From Gnetum montanum (taxonomy: Eukaryota > Streptophyta > Gnetopsida > Gnetales > Gnetaceae), in contig MNCI01006964.1 of assembly GCA_015680685.1 (NCBI GenBank), forward strand, positions 461,196 to 525,195: a stretch of DNA of 64,000 nt, written 5' to 3'. Position 1 is the first letter of the stretch. Each line of letters begins with the position of its first letter. Position numbers and translations under genes: made by a program. Of the stretch, positions 41,830 to 53,872 are shown piece after piece. Under the pieces are notes generated by a model, which had not been told where the DNA came from, ran no database searches, and worked only from the letters and a program-made list of their open reading frames with translations.

Positions 41830-44800
41830 GAATGAGTCCACTAGAATGGACAGGAGTATAATCCCTCCTTGTTTGACATAATCCCACTCACAGAGTCCTA
41901 CCACTAGTTGTTGTTCCAACTTATCTGTGCAGATAATCATGATATAAGAAAAACCTACAAGGAAGCCTCACAGAAGAAAGAAGATGAGTTTGAGGCCTAC
42001 TTTGAGGATGAGAGCCCCCTCTACACCATCTTCCAACAACCACTCCCTAGTATAGCCCCTCCTCAATTCAGTCCATCCATCCTCTCCGAGATGGTGATCA
42101 TGCCAATTCAACCTTCCTCACAAGTAACTAATGCATTTTCCCAACACTATGCTCATGCAGGGGCCACCTCCCAGCCCCAAACAACTCAAGCATCCTACAT
42201 TCTACTTCTCTCATTAGCATCTGTGGTGTCCATATAACTCACTTGTGTGTGGCCTACTTTAATCACTACACCCATCACTCAGCCAACACATCAACAACTA
42301 TATGCTATGACGTTAAAATGTCAATGTCCATCCGCTATGACATTAAACTGACAACGCCTATGAACTATGACGTTAAATTGGCAAACTCCACAACCAACAA
42401 TTATACCCTATGCTATGCAACCAACCCAAGCCTAGCCAATGTAATCAGTTGGCACATCCCCAAGCTTGGATTGGGCATTCCAGCTAATCCAAAGCTTGAT
42501 AGAGGAGATTAACTGACTTAAGGCTACCTCCTATGACACCATCAAGGTGGTGGACTTCTACCAAGATGATCCCATAAGTCCTATGGTACCACATGTAGCT
42601 CTCCCAAATGGGGTCCATTTGCCACAATTCACCAAGTACAATGGTGAAGGAAAGCCCAGTGCACACTTGGTCACATTTCGATATGAGTGCCTACTCCTTC
42701 AAGCCTGGCCACATGCCATCATGTGCATGTTCTCCATGTCACTCACTAGCAAGGCCTTAGACTGGTATCACACGCTACCCAAGGCCTCAATCTCCTCTTT
42801 GGAAGATCTCATAAGCCAATTTGTGACATGCTTCAGTACAACCTAAAGCCTAAAGTAACCCTTGACTAGCTCATGTAGGTTAAGTAAGGGCCTCTAGAAC
42901 CTGTGCCAAAATTTCTCCAACATTGGAATTCCACAATGAGTGAAATGCATGAACCCCTAGTAGAGACACATCTACTGACCATCTTCAAAGGTGTAGTGAA
43001 TGACTTCATCAAGTTCAAACTATATGATCTAGTTCCAAAGTCTCTTACCAAGCCTTTTCCCAAACAAAAGACATAGAGGAAGTAGCACAAGCTAGTAATG
43101 ACCCAGCCTACATGGCCTACAGAAACCAACATGCTCACAAACAAAACACAATAGTGGCAATAGTGGCCACAAGCACAAAAGAAACTAACCAGGGTTTGAT
43201 AGCTAAGAAGCCCAAGGCCCCAACTGACAAAACTACCAACTCTGGTATCAACTCACCTACATCGATAGGGGCCACCCCATGGCCCAACTTTCAACACAAG
43301 GACTGCTCAAAGTATACACCACTACCAATGGAATCCTTTGAACTACTAGAGAAACTCCTGAAAGCTAGGCAAATCCAATACAAACATGTATCAAATATTA
43401 CCTACCAAAAACATGATAGGTACTGTGAAGTACTAAGGAACCCTACATTAGCAGTACCAAATGATCCCTCGATCCCACAACATTTTAAATTGGACCAATA
43501 CTATCATTACCACCAATTGGCTAGTCATAATATAGACAATTATTGTGCTTTGTAGGATGACTTGCAAGGAATGATAGAGTGGGACCAACTAGTGTTCAAC
43601 ATGCTGAATCAATCAAACACAAACCATGCCTCCTATGTCATAAATTCCATTAACATAGGTGGCAAGTCTAAACTTACACAACAGCCTTTTGTGATCCATA
43701 TGCCTCCCAACAAGACAAGGATCCCCTTGGTCTCAACAAACAAGAGGCCTCCCTTTATTATCAAAGTGCCACCTCTAGCATCCACAACACCTTTTGTGAT
43801 CAAGGTTCCAAAACAATCGTCCGCTAAGACATTAAACTGGCATGACGTAGCAACAACAACCGCCAAGAAACCTTTTGTTATCAAGGTGCCACAACAAGTT
43901 GGCCATATAACAACTCCTCCTAAACCACCATTTTTCATAAGGGTGCCACAATGTGATGGACCCTCACCTAACCGAAGCCCAATAGTGGGCAATGTCTCAA
44001 TCTCTCCTTCCTTAAGGATTGATCCCACTAGCAACCTAAGTAGAACTACCAAATGGCAATGCAAGAGGACAAACGAGCACCTCACAACACCTATGGTCGA
44101 AGCAAAGGCCACAAGCAACAAAAAACAACTAAACACTGGGGCCCCTACCCCCAAGCAGGCCAACAAACCAAGCCCAAGTCCCCTTCATGAGAGATCTATC
44201 TCTCAAGCCACATGGAGGAAGTCAAGATTACACAATGGCTAATGACAAGGACTTTGTAGCTATAGTAACCTAGGTGAAACAAATGCTCAAGGAAAAGAAT
44301 ACAATGTTGAGCTTGTATGACTTGGTCATGACCTCATCTACTTACTACCAAGCATTGGCCTAAATCTTGGTCTCCATTATTATTACGAAGGACATCCCTG
44401 TAGATGAGGCATCCATCCGTACAATGATGTTACCCCCTACATCACAAGAATCGAGTTCAACATCCCTAGTTTTCTACAAAAATGTAGTCAAAGTCAAACC
44501 TAAATGAGGGGAGGTCACTACAACTCCATTATCAATTAGCATATGTGTCGGTCAGTGCACCATCCATGGAGTGCATGTCGATGATGGTGTAGCAACAAAC
44601 GTTGTCCTGTACTCCATCATCAACAAACTAGGCCTAGTAGATGAAATCAGGCCAACCAAAACTACGTGTCTAAAATTCTTCAACTGATCATGCATCATAG
44701 TTAGGGGTACAATCAACTTAGCCTATGTAGTAGGAGAGCAATTCTCCACTAGTGCAGATTTCACTGTCATAGAGGAGATGCTAGGTTTCAACATGATTCT

Positions 44801-44870
44801 AGGCAAGCCTTGGCTAGCCCAACTAAGGGCCATCTCCTCTCCCATCCACCAAGAAATCTAGCTTCCATAT
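41830..44870 (+). pseudogene. Tat-2 gag-protease
   Basis: It is homologous to Tat-1 gag-pro: KKEDEFEAYFEDE at the N side, VDFYQDDPISPMV, LPQFTKYNGEGKPSAHLVTF and SKALDWYHTLP in the capsid (42,547-42,840), FQHKDCSKYTPLP and YYHYHQLASHNIDNYC in the nucleocapsid region (43,288-43,555), five PFVIKVP-like motifs (43,687-43,945), and protease VHVDDGVATNVVLYS and NMILGKPWLAQLR (44,570-44,840). Stops and at least one frameshift break it. TAG at 43,553 stands where Tat-1 has Lys. Confidence 0.85.
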
Positions 44871-45075
44871 GAAGGTGGTCAAGTTATCATCCATGGTGAT
44901 AATGCTTCCTCTTCAACTATCATGACATAGACATGGTGCAAGTTTCCGAAGAGGAGTTTCTTGGTGGTACACCTACGACAACCAACACAGCGCCTAAGGC
45001 TAACACACCCAAACGAATAGTTGAAGCCAACAGCCTCGCAAAGAACCCTAAGCCTTGCACACCCCCTAATCCACA

Positions 45076-46920
45076 CCTAATTAGGAAGCAACTACGTGAT
45101 CAAGACTTTTTTTTGACCAAAAACACATTAAGCACCAGCTCACCCCTTACCTCCTTTGGCCATGCATTTTTGATTTTTTCTTGGGTTACACTTGTTCATG
45201 CATTTACATTTCACCTACTTGCCTATTTTACATACTACTTCACTTTTTTTATGCATTTCTACTTTTTTTACACATCCATCTACTTAGCTTATGCATTGCA
45301 TTTGAAAAACAACAAAAAAATATGGCCTAGAAAGGCCTTAGACTAGCCTACGACCCAGAATGACCTAAAACTATCACTTTTTGCATTTCTTTTTTTTCAT
45401 TTGTAAATTTTAAATCTATTTATGATAGGTGTTTCTTGTTGTTGTTTTTTTTTTCTAGTTAATTTTTGTAGGATCTTGTAGGCACATAGCATGACTATGC
45501 ATGCAGCATTGCACCTTACACAAGCAAGGTAAGCACTAGTCCACTATGACTATAAACTGGCACAACTCATCCTTGGGTCATGATGTTAAACTGGCACAAT
45601 AGCTCATTTTTGGGTTATGACATTAAATTGGCATAACAGTTTGTCCTTGGGTCATGACATTAAACTAGCATAATATCCACTATCTACTAGGACTATAAAC
45701 TAGCACATCACAATCTACAAGGACCTTAAACTATGTTTACAATCTACTAGGACTTTAAACTAACATGTTGATGATCTTTTGGAGTACTTGCTATTAATGC
45801 GGCCTTGGTGGCACTCATAGCATCATCACCTCCCACCATTATCCTAATCTTTTGAATCATTTGCCAATAGCGGGACCTTCATAGGACTTGCAACATCATC
45901 ACCCTGAAACTTTCATTGGCTTCCTGAGCACTTGCAACTGCCACAACATTTGACACATTTACAGCATCTTTGCATTTAGCACATGTAGCATCTTCACATA
46001 TGGTATTTACATTGGCATTTCATGTTGTGTGATTTTCTTTTCTTCTTGGAGTTGTGTTTGTAGGATGAAGCCTCAGAGATGGTCATGTAGAGAGGAATCT
46101 CATTGTAGCAGTAAGTCACCACATTTCTCTGATGTGCATGATTGGACTAGTTAAGCCACTTAAGAGTGCACATCCTCCTCATCCTTGTTATAGCTTATGC
46201 ACATCCACTCCTTCATCCCAATATCCTCTCATCCCCCACATACTCATGATTTCACATCCCTCTAGCATACGCATTGTGACACACATGGCATTCTCTTCAC
46301 ATCAACCGATCAACTCATGATGGATGTAATGCAACTCATCCCATGGGGAGCCTTTTTGGGCTGGTCAAAGCCCTAAATGGACATAGCACAACTCATCCCT
46401 GGGAAGAAACATCTATCCTACAAATGAAATGTGGTTGCATCAAAGAACAGTCCATCTACTCGATGGCCCACCCCTTATAGCTAGTATTTAGTAGTAAGCC
46501 AAAGCCAATAGAGGTTCACCTCACAGTAAAGAAAAAAAAAGGCACATCCCCAAGAAAATTAACAATGTTGCAACTTTGCAACTGGCCCAGCCTTAGATTG
46601 AATTTGAATCTCTCATAATCATTCCAATGAGAGGTCAATATTTTGGGGTTAAGCCACTTTATGCCATGGTCACTATTAGTTGTGCTAAATTTCCATCTTA
46701 CATCATGAACCATTGTTTGCATTTCATTTTCACAATTTAAATTTCATCTCCCTAGCATTACCTATACCACTTGTCCCTTAACATAACATTATTCCCATAG
46801 CACACCTAATCAAGATAAAATGACATTTGGTCTTATATCAACATGTGATGTAAGTGGCATGTTTACTGTGGTGTTTTGTACTTCTTTGTTGATGTCTCTT
46901 GGGCCACTCCTCCAAACATC
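45076..46920 (+). repeat. Tat-2 region after protease: non-coding with CATTAAACTGGCA repeats
   Basis: No RT is present. After a short frame to 45,346 the sequence is T-rich. At 45,540-45,760 about eight units repeat GGGTCATGACATTAAACTGG and CTACTAGGACTTTAAACTAG. The same word occurs in the gag at 42,305-42,390 and 43,828. It parallels the Tat-1 repeat block placed after the protease. 45,780-46,920 holds nothing recognisable apart from the polypurine tract. Confidence 0.7.
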
Positions 46921-46936
46921 AACAAAGAGGGGCCAT

Positions 46937-48262
46937 TGAAACACCATAAAATTTTAGGTCTCAACATCTCAATTGTAAATTTGGCTAAGTGTCAAAATGG
47001 TGAAACTTTGCCCATATTTTTCCAAGTCTTTACTGTAGTCAGCTCCAACTACCATATTTGCAAAAACAAATTCAAGTGTAAGAATGATGGCACTTTCTGT
47101 AGATTCACATGCCAAGTTGTGTTGTGTAGCATCATATCACACTATGTAGCATAGCATCCTATCATGCTATGTAGCGTAGTGTAGCATAGCACACCTGTCC
47201 AACCCCATAGCTAGCATCCCATGTCCTACACCTAACATGGGACAAGCATAGCAGACAACATTCTATGTCCCACATGTAACAAGAAATAAACCCTACGGCC
47301 AGTGTACCATGTCCTGCATGTAACATGGGACGATCATAGCATATAGCATCTTCTATCCCATGTGTAACATGGGACAAGCCCTGTAGCCAATGTTCCATGT
47401 CCTGCATGTAACATGGGACAAGCATAGCAGATAGCATTCCATGTTCTACATGTAACATAGGACGAGCATAGTAGATAACATGGTCCCATCCACCGCACTG
47501 CCTCGTGGCACCTAATCTACATTTTGGGCTAACCCTAGCCCTATAAGTACCCCTACACCCTAGCTTCAGGAGGAAGAGAAGAAGGGGAAGAAGGAAGACT
47601 TCCATTTTTACCAAGAAGGCAGTTGGCACTTTGACATCTTGGCACTTAGCTCGAAGGGCAAACGAGACTTAGAGCACACCACACTAGTAGAGAGGCACAG
47701 CTACACCACGTGGTACAGTATAGCCCCATTGCAACCCTATAGAACATCACATGGTACACCGTGGCTACCAACTTAGTAGGCATAGTTCAACACAATGAGC
47801 ACCAGACTTCATAGCCTGACACCACCAAGGCTATGACTGTGCTCCTACTACACCTATTGTACACTATGTATACCTTTGTGAATTAGCTATGATCCCTCTT
47901 TTGGGGTGGTGTACTACTGTTCTCAATTTTTTTTCTTTTCTCAAGCATTTTTCTTTGGTATTTAGCATAATTCTTGTATTTTCTACCTTTTTCATACATA
48001 TTTGCATACCCACGTCACAGTTCTTAGACCGGGACACCCTGCTATGCTCTAGCTCAATTGGACCCAATGCCTGCACATAACATAGTATAAAATCTTCCCA
48101 CACATGGTCATTTTAACACCATGTAAGTCCCTATCTAATCGACAAGACCGTTTAGGGAACCCCATTTCCATTTTCTCCAGCATGACCCTCTCATGGATTT
48201 GGGGTTAGGCTGTATGCCTAGTGACTTCTTAGTGTTCTAGCCACTAACATTTTTAGGCATCA
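46937..48262 (+). repeat. Tat-2 3' LTR (1,326 bp)
   Basis: TGAAACACCATAAAATTTTAGG to TTTTTAGGCATCA. It is about 190 bp shorter than the 5' LTR, mainly through fewer U3 units. It follows the polypurine tract. Confidence 0.85.
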
Positions 48263-50236
48263 CACCCATGACTAAATGAAAACTCATCCTTAAGTTCCTT
48301 ACAAAATATTAGGAAGGTATGGGATTGTTGACTGAACAACAATTGATGGTGACATGTGATGATAAACTTAAAATGCCCAATGAATAGATCGACAAATCTA
48401 TTACAACATTGGTATTCATAACCATTGTGGTGAACAATGTACATAGATGACATCCAATCCTTCATTTGATAGATTGAATAGAGAGAGAGAGAAAAGAAAA
48501 TGTGGTGTGTTGCTGCTGATGTCAAAAAGGTGCACGTCATTATTCATCCATGGCCACATGACTAAGCGTCTTCCTTGCATCAATGCTCCAGCTCCAGTCC
48601 ATCCTGAGTGCTTCCTCCTATAATAGTCCATTGTTTATGTGATCACCATCTGCACATACAACACAATCACAAATTAGTAAAGATAGATAAGATATAATGT
48701 AGTTGATGCTTTGCCTCAATATGAAACTCATTGATAGGTTGTGGGTATGGCATATACTGGGTTAGAGGTTTGTAGTGTTAACTACCCAAGGTGTATGGGT
48801 GAGATAAGTAATGGAATGGAGAAATTTGCAACAGGTCTCCATGACTAAGAGCGAACCTCTACTAGCAATATGATGGAAAACAAAAGAAAAAAGAAAGATA
48901 AAAGGAATAACAATGGTGAAGTTAATAAAAATGCATACAAGGGAAAAGAAAAACAAAAACGGATGTCATGGATGGGGTGAAATGAGAAATAGTTAATTAC
49001 AAGAAATATTTAAGGAAAAGAACTTAACAATTGTTCCAAAAAGGAATGTCAATGGATCTTTCCCAAAGTAGGCTCATGCCCTTTATGCCTTGAAAATTCC
49101 ACAAACGAAAGAGTCCATAGGCTCTAGGAATGACATATGGAGACAATAGTTAAGAATTCACCCACAAGAATTTACCAAAGAATAACAATGCACCAACCAA
49201 GATATAGACTAATCATAAAACTAGCAATGAGGTCAAATATGGGAAGCAATATGGAAATAGAAGAGAGAATGGAATGGAATACTGAAATCAAGTTTGTGTA
49301 AATTCCCTTGTGTTTTATGTGGTTAAGGTGACTTAATAAGATTTAGTCCAAATCTAGATTAAAACTAACCACATCTACTAACCTCGCATCAACACACTTG
49401 ACCAACCCATCATCCTGAAGCAACAAGAATGCTTTCACAAAGCAACCACCATCCCAAAAAGAGAAGAATAGAGAAGCAGGAAGTTAGAAAGGGCCTTAGT
49501 TAGAGAGAAATTTTAGGCATGGGTAATATGTCTTTCCAATGACATAGCTAGTGATTTTAACCCATGTTCTTTTATTATGTCTAAGGAGTATGCTTTGAAT
49601 TTCCACCAATTTTTTTGAGTGGGAACTACACCATGCAAAGACTTATTTTATTGATTCAACTTTCTAATATTAGTTGACAATGGAATGGTGGAAAACTTAT
49701 GAAAAATAGCCAAGTACCTAAGAGAATAGCCAACACAAATGTGTCGAAACCCCTTGAAGTCATATCCTTTTCAATCCATTTGAATCTTTCATTGGTTTGA
49801 AAAATACCAAGCCACAAATTCATTAATAGGTTTGATTAGAAAAAGTAACAATACACTTCCAAAACAAAGGGAGACCATAGAGTTAAATGGATGAATGGAT
49901 GACATGGACTCATTGCCTATTTTATCAAAAGAAACCATATCTTAGCATCAACATTAAAAGTTAGAGGCAAGAACCAAACATTAGCAATCAACACCATTAT
50001 AGTACAACCCACCATCATGTGCACTTATTATGTGAAAAGTAAGAATAAATCAAACAAAATTTAATAGAAAAAGAAATAGTAAAAATGTTAATGATGTGTA
50101 AAACAAAAATAAGTAAACATGAAAAATGTGTAAAAAAAAAGAGAAAAAATAAACTGAGAGCTTAGAATAATTAGCATTGGTGGCCATCTCCCCCACGACC
50201 ACGTTGGAAGGAGAAGATTCGAAATAATGAGTAGGG
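48263..50236 (-). other. Athila-2 3' non-coding region
   Basis: Homologous in reverse to 26,450-28,440 of Athila-1. No gene is visible. The first bases (..ATGACTAAATGAAAAC) resume the Athila 3' sequence interrupted by Tat-2. Confidence 0.7.
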
Positions 50237-51290
50237 CTATCCATCAATAGAGGTAGTGTTAGTACTAGGCATTTTGGGCATGTGGAAAGGTTTGGTTTGT
50301 TGGATGTTGATCAATGATTTCTTATCCAAGCTTCCAGGTTTATAGATCATCATGGGCCCTGAAGAAAAAGTTTCATGAATGATATAATGTTCTTTCCATA
50401 ACATTTGGAATTTAGTTTGTTGTGGCATATGTGCAAGATTCCAATAAAGAACCCTATCTTCTGGTTGGTATTTGACTTTTCTAATTCTAAGATTATGACG
50501 TTGTTTGTTGAAGGCCTTGTGTAGTTCATTGGATGACAAGGTGGCTAATCAATTTTCATCTAGCAAGTTAAGATTCATTAACCCTTCTTTCTATGCTAGA
50601 CTGAGGTCAAGATTAAGGTCACATGTTGTAGATAGTGTACAAAGCTCATCTTGGATAGGAAGTATTGGAAGTTTAGTGTACACTAACTCATAGGGAGAAT
50701 AGCCTATAGGGAGTTTCCATGTAGATTGGTAGGCCCAAAGAGCACTTTTTAGTTTGGTGCTCTAGTCTCACCTATAATTGCTAATGGTTCATGTCAAAAT
50801 TTTCATGATTTCCCTATTGGTGACTTCAGCATGATCATTCACTTGAGGATGATATGGTGTAGTCATTTTATGCTCAACTCCTAAGTGTTGTATCAATTTC
50901 TGAAAATTCACACTTGCAAAATGTGTACCATTATTAGAAATAAGTGCATGAGGCATGCCAAACCTATTTACAATTTGTTGTTGAACAAATCATGTAGCAG
51001 TAGATGATGTACAATTAGTAATGGCAGCTGCTTCTACCCATTTTGTAAAATAGTCAACAATAACAACAATGTATGCTTTTCCATTGGACATCAATGTAAT
51101 AGGCCCCATAAAATAAATACCCCATATGTTGAAGGGTTCTAAGGATTGAATCCATTATTGTGGACCCTCCATTGTAGTAGTCATTCCCCCATTGCTTTGG
51201 CAGCACTCACAAGATTGGAAAAAAGGATGGATGTATCGAAATAATGTAGGCCAATAATATCCTACGAGTAAGATTTTAATGGCTATTCAT
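50237..51290 (-). pseudogene. Athila-2 integrase
   Basis: Minus-strand pieces: zinc end CECCQSNGGMT, core MGPITLMSNGKAY, VDYFTKWVEAAAI, NNGTHFASVNFQKLIQ, HAEVTNREIMKILT, and C-terminal RIRKVKYQPEDRVLYWN with LWKEHYIIHETF. The second catalytic Asp (DNG in Athila-1) is Asn here (NNG), a single G-to-A change. Several stops are present. Confidence 0.82.
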
Positions 51291-51599
51291 CTCCCAGTGT
51301 AATGACCCCCACAAGAGCTCTCATGAGCATCTTGGAGAACTCATAATTGATCTACATCAAGAATGCACCATTGAGCCAAGCCATTGGAACACACCTTGTA
51401 AAGGTATTCATTGCTTTCCATGAAATGTTTGACTCAGTGTTGAAACTGTTGTTTCTTTTTCTCGTCCAGTACTTATGGTGGTTCTTGTATGAGAAGATAA
51501 GTAAGAATGCTACTATACCAATTTGTATCTATGGGTGATTGATTGTTTATTGCACCTGCAAAGAGGAGTTCATCAGGGAAGTGATTAGAAATTGGGTAT

Positions 51600-51960
51600 T
51601 TTTTCTCTTTGTTGTCCCATCACAACCAAGATAGATGATCAGCAACAACATTCTCGATGCCTCTACAATCTACTATCGTGAGATCAAACTCTTGCAAGAT
51701 CACTATCCATTGTATGATGCAAGGGCTCACTATTAGTTTATTCATAAGGAAATGAGTCGCACTATGATCTATGTGTACAAATACCTTATAGCCTAATACA
51801 TAGTACCTAAATTTTTTTAGTGCAAACACCATAGCCATTAACTCTTTTTTTGTTGTGGTATAGTTGAGTTGTGCACCAACAATGCTACATCTTGCATAGT
51901 GAATGTAATAGGGACGTTTGTGGTCATCTAACTATGTAAGTACAACTCCTAAAGAAAAAT
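51600..51960 (-). pseudogene. Athila-2 RNase H
   Basis: MAMVFALKKFRYYVLGYKVF and HIDHSATHFLMNK, then IVILQEFDLTIVDCRGIEN, match the Athila-1 RNase H. The TDH Asp is kept (IDH). Confidence 0.8.
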
Positions 51961-52039
51961 TGGACACGTTAGTTGTTATATGGAATGGTCTAGACTAGTT
52001 AGGATCTTGTAGAATGGGTGTTTCTACAAGCTTCTGCTT

Positions 52040-52860
52040 CAAGGTTTAGAAAACTAACTTAGTTTCCCTGGTCCATTTAAAGGATATGTCCCTTTTCATT
52101 AATTCTAGCAATGATTTTGCAATCTTTGAAAAGTTCTCAATGAAGCATCTATAATACCTAGTATGTCTAAGGAATGATTGTACATATTTTACAGTTTTAG
52201 GTTGACAAGTGATTCCTTGGATGACTTTAATTTTTTTAGGATCTACCTCTATCCCTGTTTGTGAAATTTTATGTCCTAATACAATTCCCTCTTGGACCAT
52301 TAAGTGGATTTTCTACCAATTGACCCTTAGGTTAGTTTCAACACATCATTTCAGTACTTACTCTAATTGGTCCAATGCTTATTCAAAGTTCACTTCATAG
52401 GTGGAGAAAACATCCATAAAAACCTCCACACAATTCCCTATTTGTTGTTGAAATATATTAAGAACCAGAAGTTGAAATATGGCTAGAGCATTGCACAAGC
52501 CAAATGGCATTTGCCTATATGAAAATGTCCCCCAAGGACTTGTAAATGTAATTTTGGCTTGGTCTTTGGTGATATTTGGATTTGATTGTACCCACTATAA
52601 TCATCCAAAAAACTATAATAACAATGCCCTCTAATGGTATCTAAGAATTGGTCAACAAATGGCAATGGAAAATGATCTTTAAATGTTGCCATGTTCAATA
52701 GCCTAAAGTCTATACACATCCTCCATTTACCACATTTTTTAGGTACAATGACTAATGGACTAATCCATTCACTATCAGCAATGGGGTAGATGAGCTTGGC
52801 CTTCAAAAGTTATTTAATTTCTTCCTTAACTACTTTCTTAAGCTTTGGGTTTAGTCATCT
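52040..52860 (-). pseudogene. Athila-2 reverse transcriptase
   Basis: SEWISPLVIVPKKCG, RMCIDFRLLNMATF, DHFPLPFVDQFLD and FLDDYSGYNQIQI are open from 52,806. A frameshift follows in the NPWGTF block. The catalytic box reads FMDVFSTYE near 52,415, with Val for the second Asp, then VQEGIVLGHKISQTGIEVD. It is inactive. Confidence 0.85.
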
Positions 52861-53399
52861 CTACAGCTATCATCGAGGCTTCATAAAGGAATCAGTGTAA
52901 ATTATATGTTGGCATGTCCTAGGATCTATTTTGGTTTATTTGAGATATGACCAAGCAAAGGCTTTTGACCATTTTTTCATCATCTTCAGAAATCTTTCTT
53001 TTTGTTGAGGAGTGAGCCTAGCATTAATGATTACTAGTTTTTCGTTTTTGAGAAATGCATACTCCATACCAGTGGGCAACATTTTTAATTCAAGCCTCTT
53101 TCTTAAACTCGTCAGGGATTTCCAACTTTCCCTAGTTGATATTTTTGGTGTTAGTACTTGAAAGTTGGTGGTTGACTTGCTCCAATGCATCTATGCTATC
53201 GATATAGGTACAAGTTAAGTTCTTAGTTGGTTCCATGCATAAAGTTGAATTACTCTCTAGGTCAACTGTCAGCCACTAGGTGCCTTCCTATCTTGTGGCT
53301 ACTGCATATAGGCATCTTTGTATGTCAGCTACTTGTGCACATTGATTGCATGTAGGCAATGTTAAACATTGGATAAACTAGGACTTTTGCACATAGTTG

Positions 53400-53790
53400 C
53401 ACCTTGTGTCACTATATGCAATGCATGTAACTTTCTTCTTCTTGATCCTCCCAAATGCATTTTTTCTATATCTCTAGGGAAAGATCATGTATTCCTAGGC
53501 ATAAATTAATCATACTTAGCCATGATCTTCCCATTATGATTGGGAAGTCCACCTTGCAATGGTTAACTTGAATCACTAGGAAATAAGCTAGATACAACCA
53601 CCCATAAATAGAGGTGACAATGTCCTTCACTAGTCCTAGTGGAACAATGATGGATTGGTTGGCCAAATCTAAATGAATGTTACTCTTCTTTAGTGAAGGT
53701 AGCTTTCAAGATTTATGCATTTCTTGGGAGATTAAATTAACACTAGAACCTGAATCCAAAAGAGCTTTTCAAGGCTCATTTCCAATGATT
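53400..53790 (-). pseudogene. Athila-2 aspartic protease remnant
   Basis: The catalytic loop KALLDSGSSVNLIS (about 53,770-53,730) is intact in sequence; downstream come ANQSIIVPLGLVKDIV and FPIIMGRSWLSMI (53,666-53,466). It is broken by a stop before the flap. Confidence 0.78.
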
Positions 53791-53872
53791 TGCAAATAAA
53801 TAAGAGGACTTCCAACATTAGAGACTTTCCTAGGAAGATAGCCAGCTTTAATCTAATCAATGATGGTGTGGA

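Larger units (their letters stand above)
39671..48262 (+). mobile_element. Tat-2: Tat/Ogre-type element with gag-pro only (non-autonomous)
   Basis: LTRs lie at 39,671-41,184 and 46,937-48,262. The primer site TGGTGCTAGAAGGAGGG is at 41,192-41,208 and the polypurine tract AACAAAGAGGGGCC at 46,921-46,934. The interior has gag and protease homologous to Tat-1, then a repeat block, and no RT, RNase H or integrase. The flanks are CCCAC and CACCC, not a clean duplication. It sits in the 3' end of Athila-2. Confidence 0.85.
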
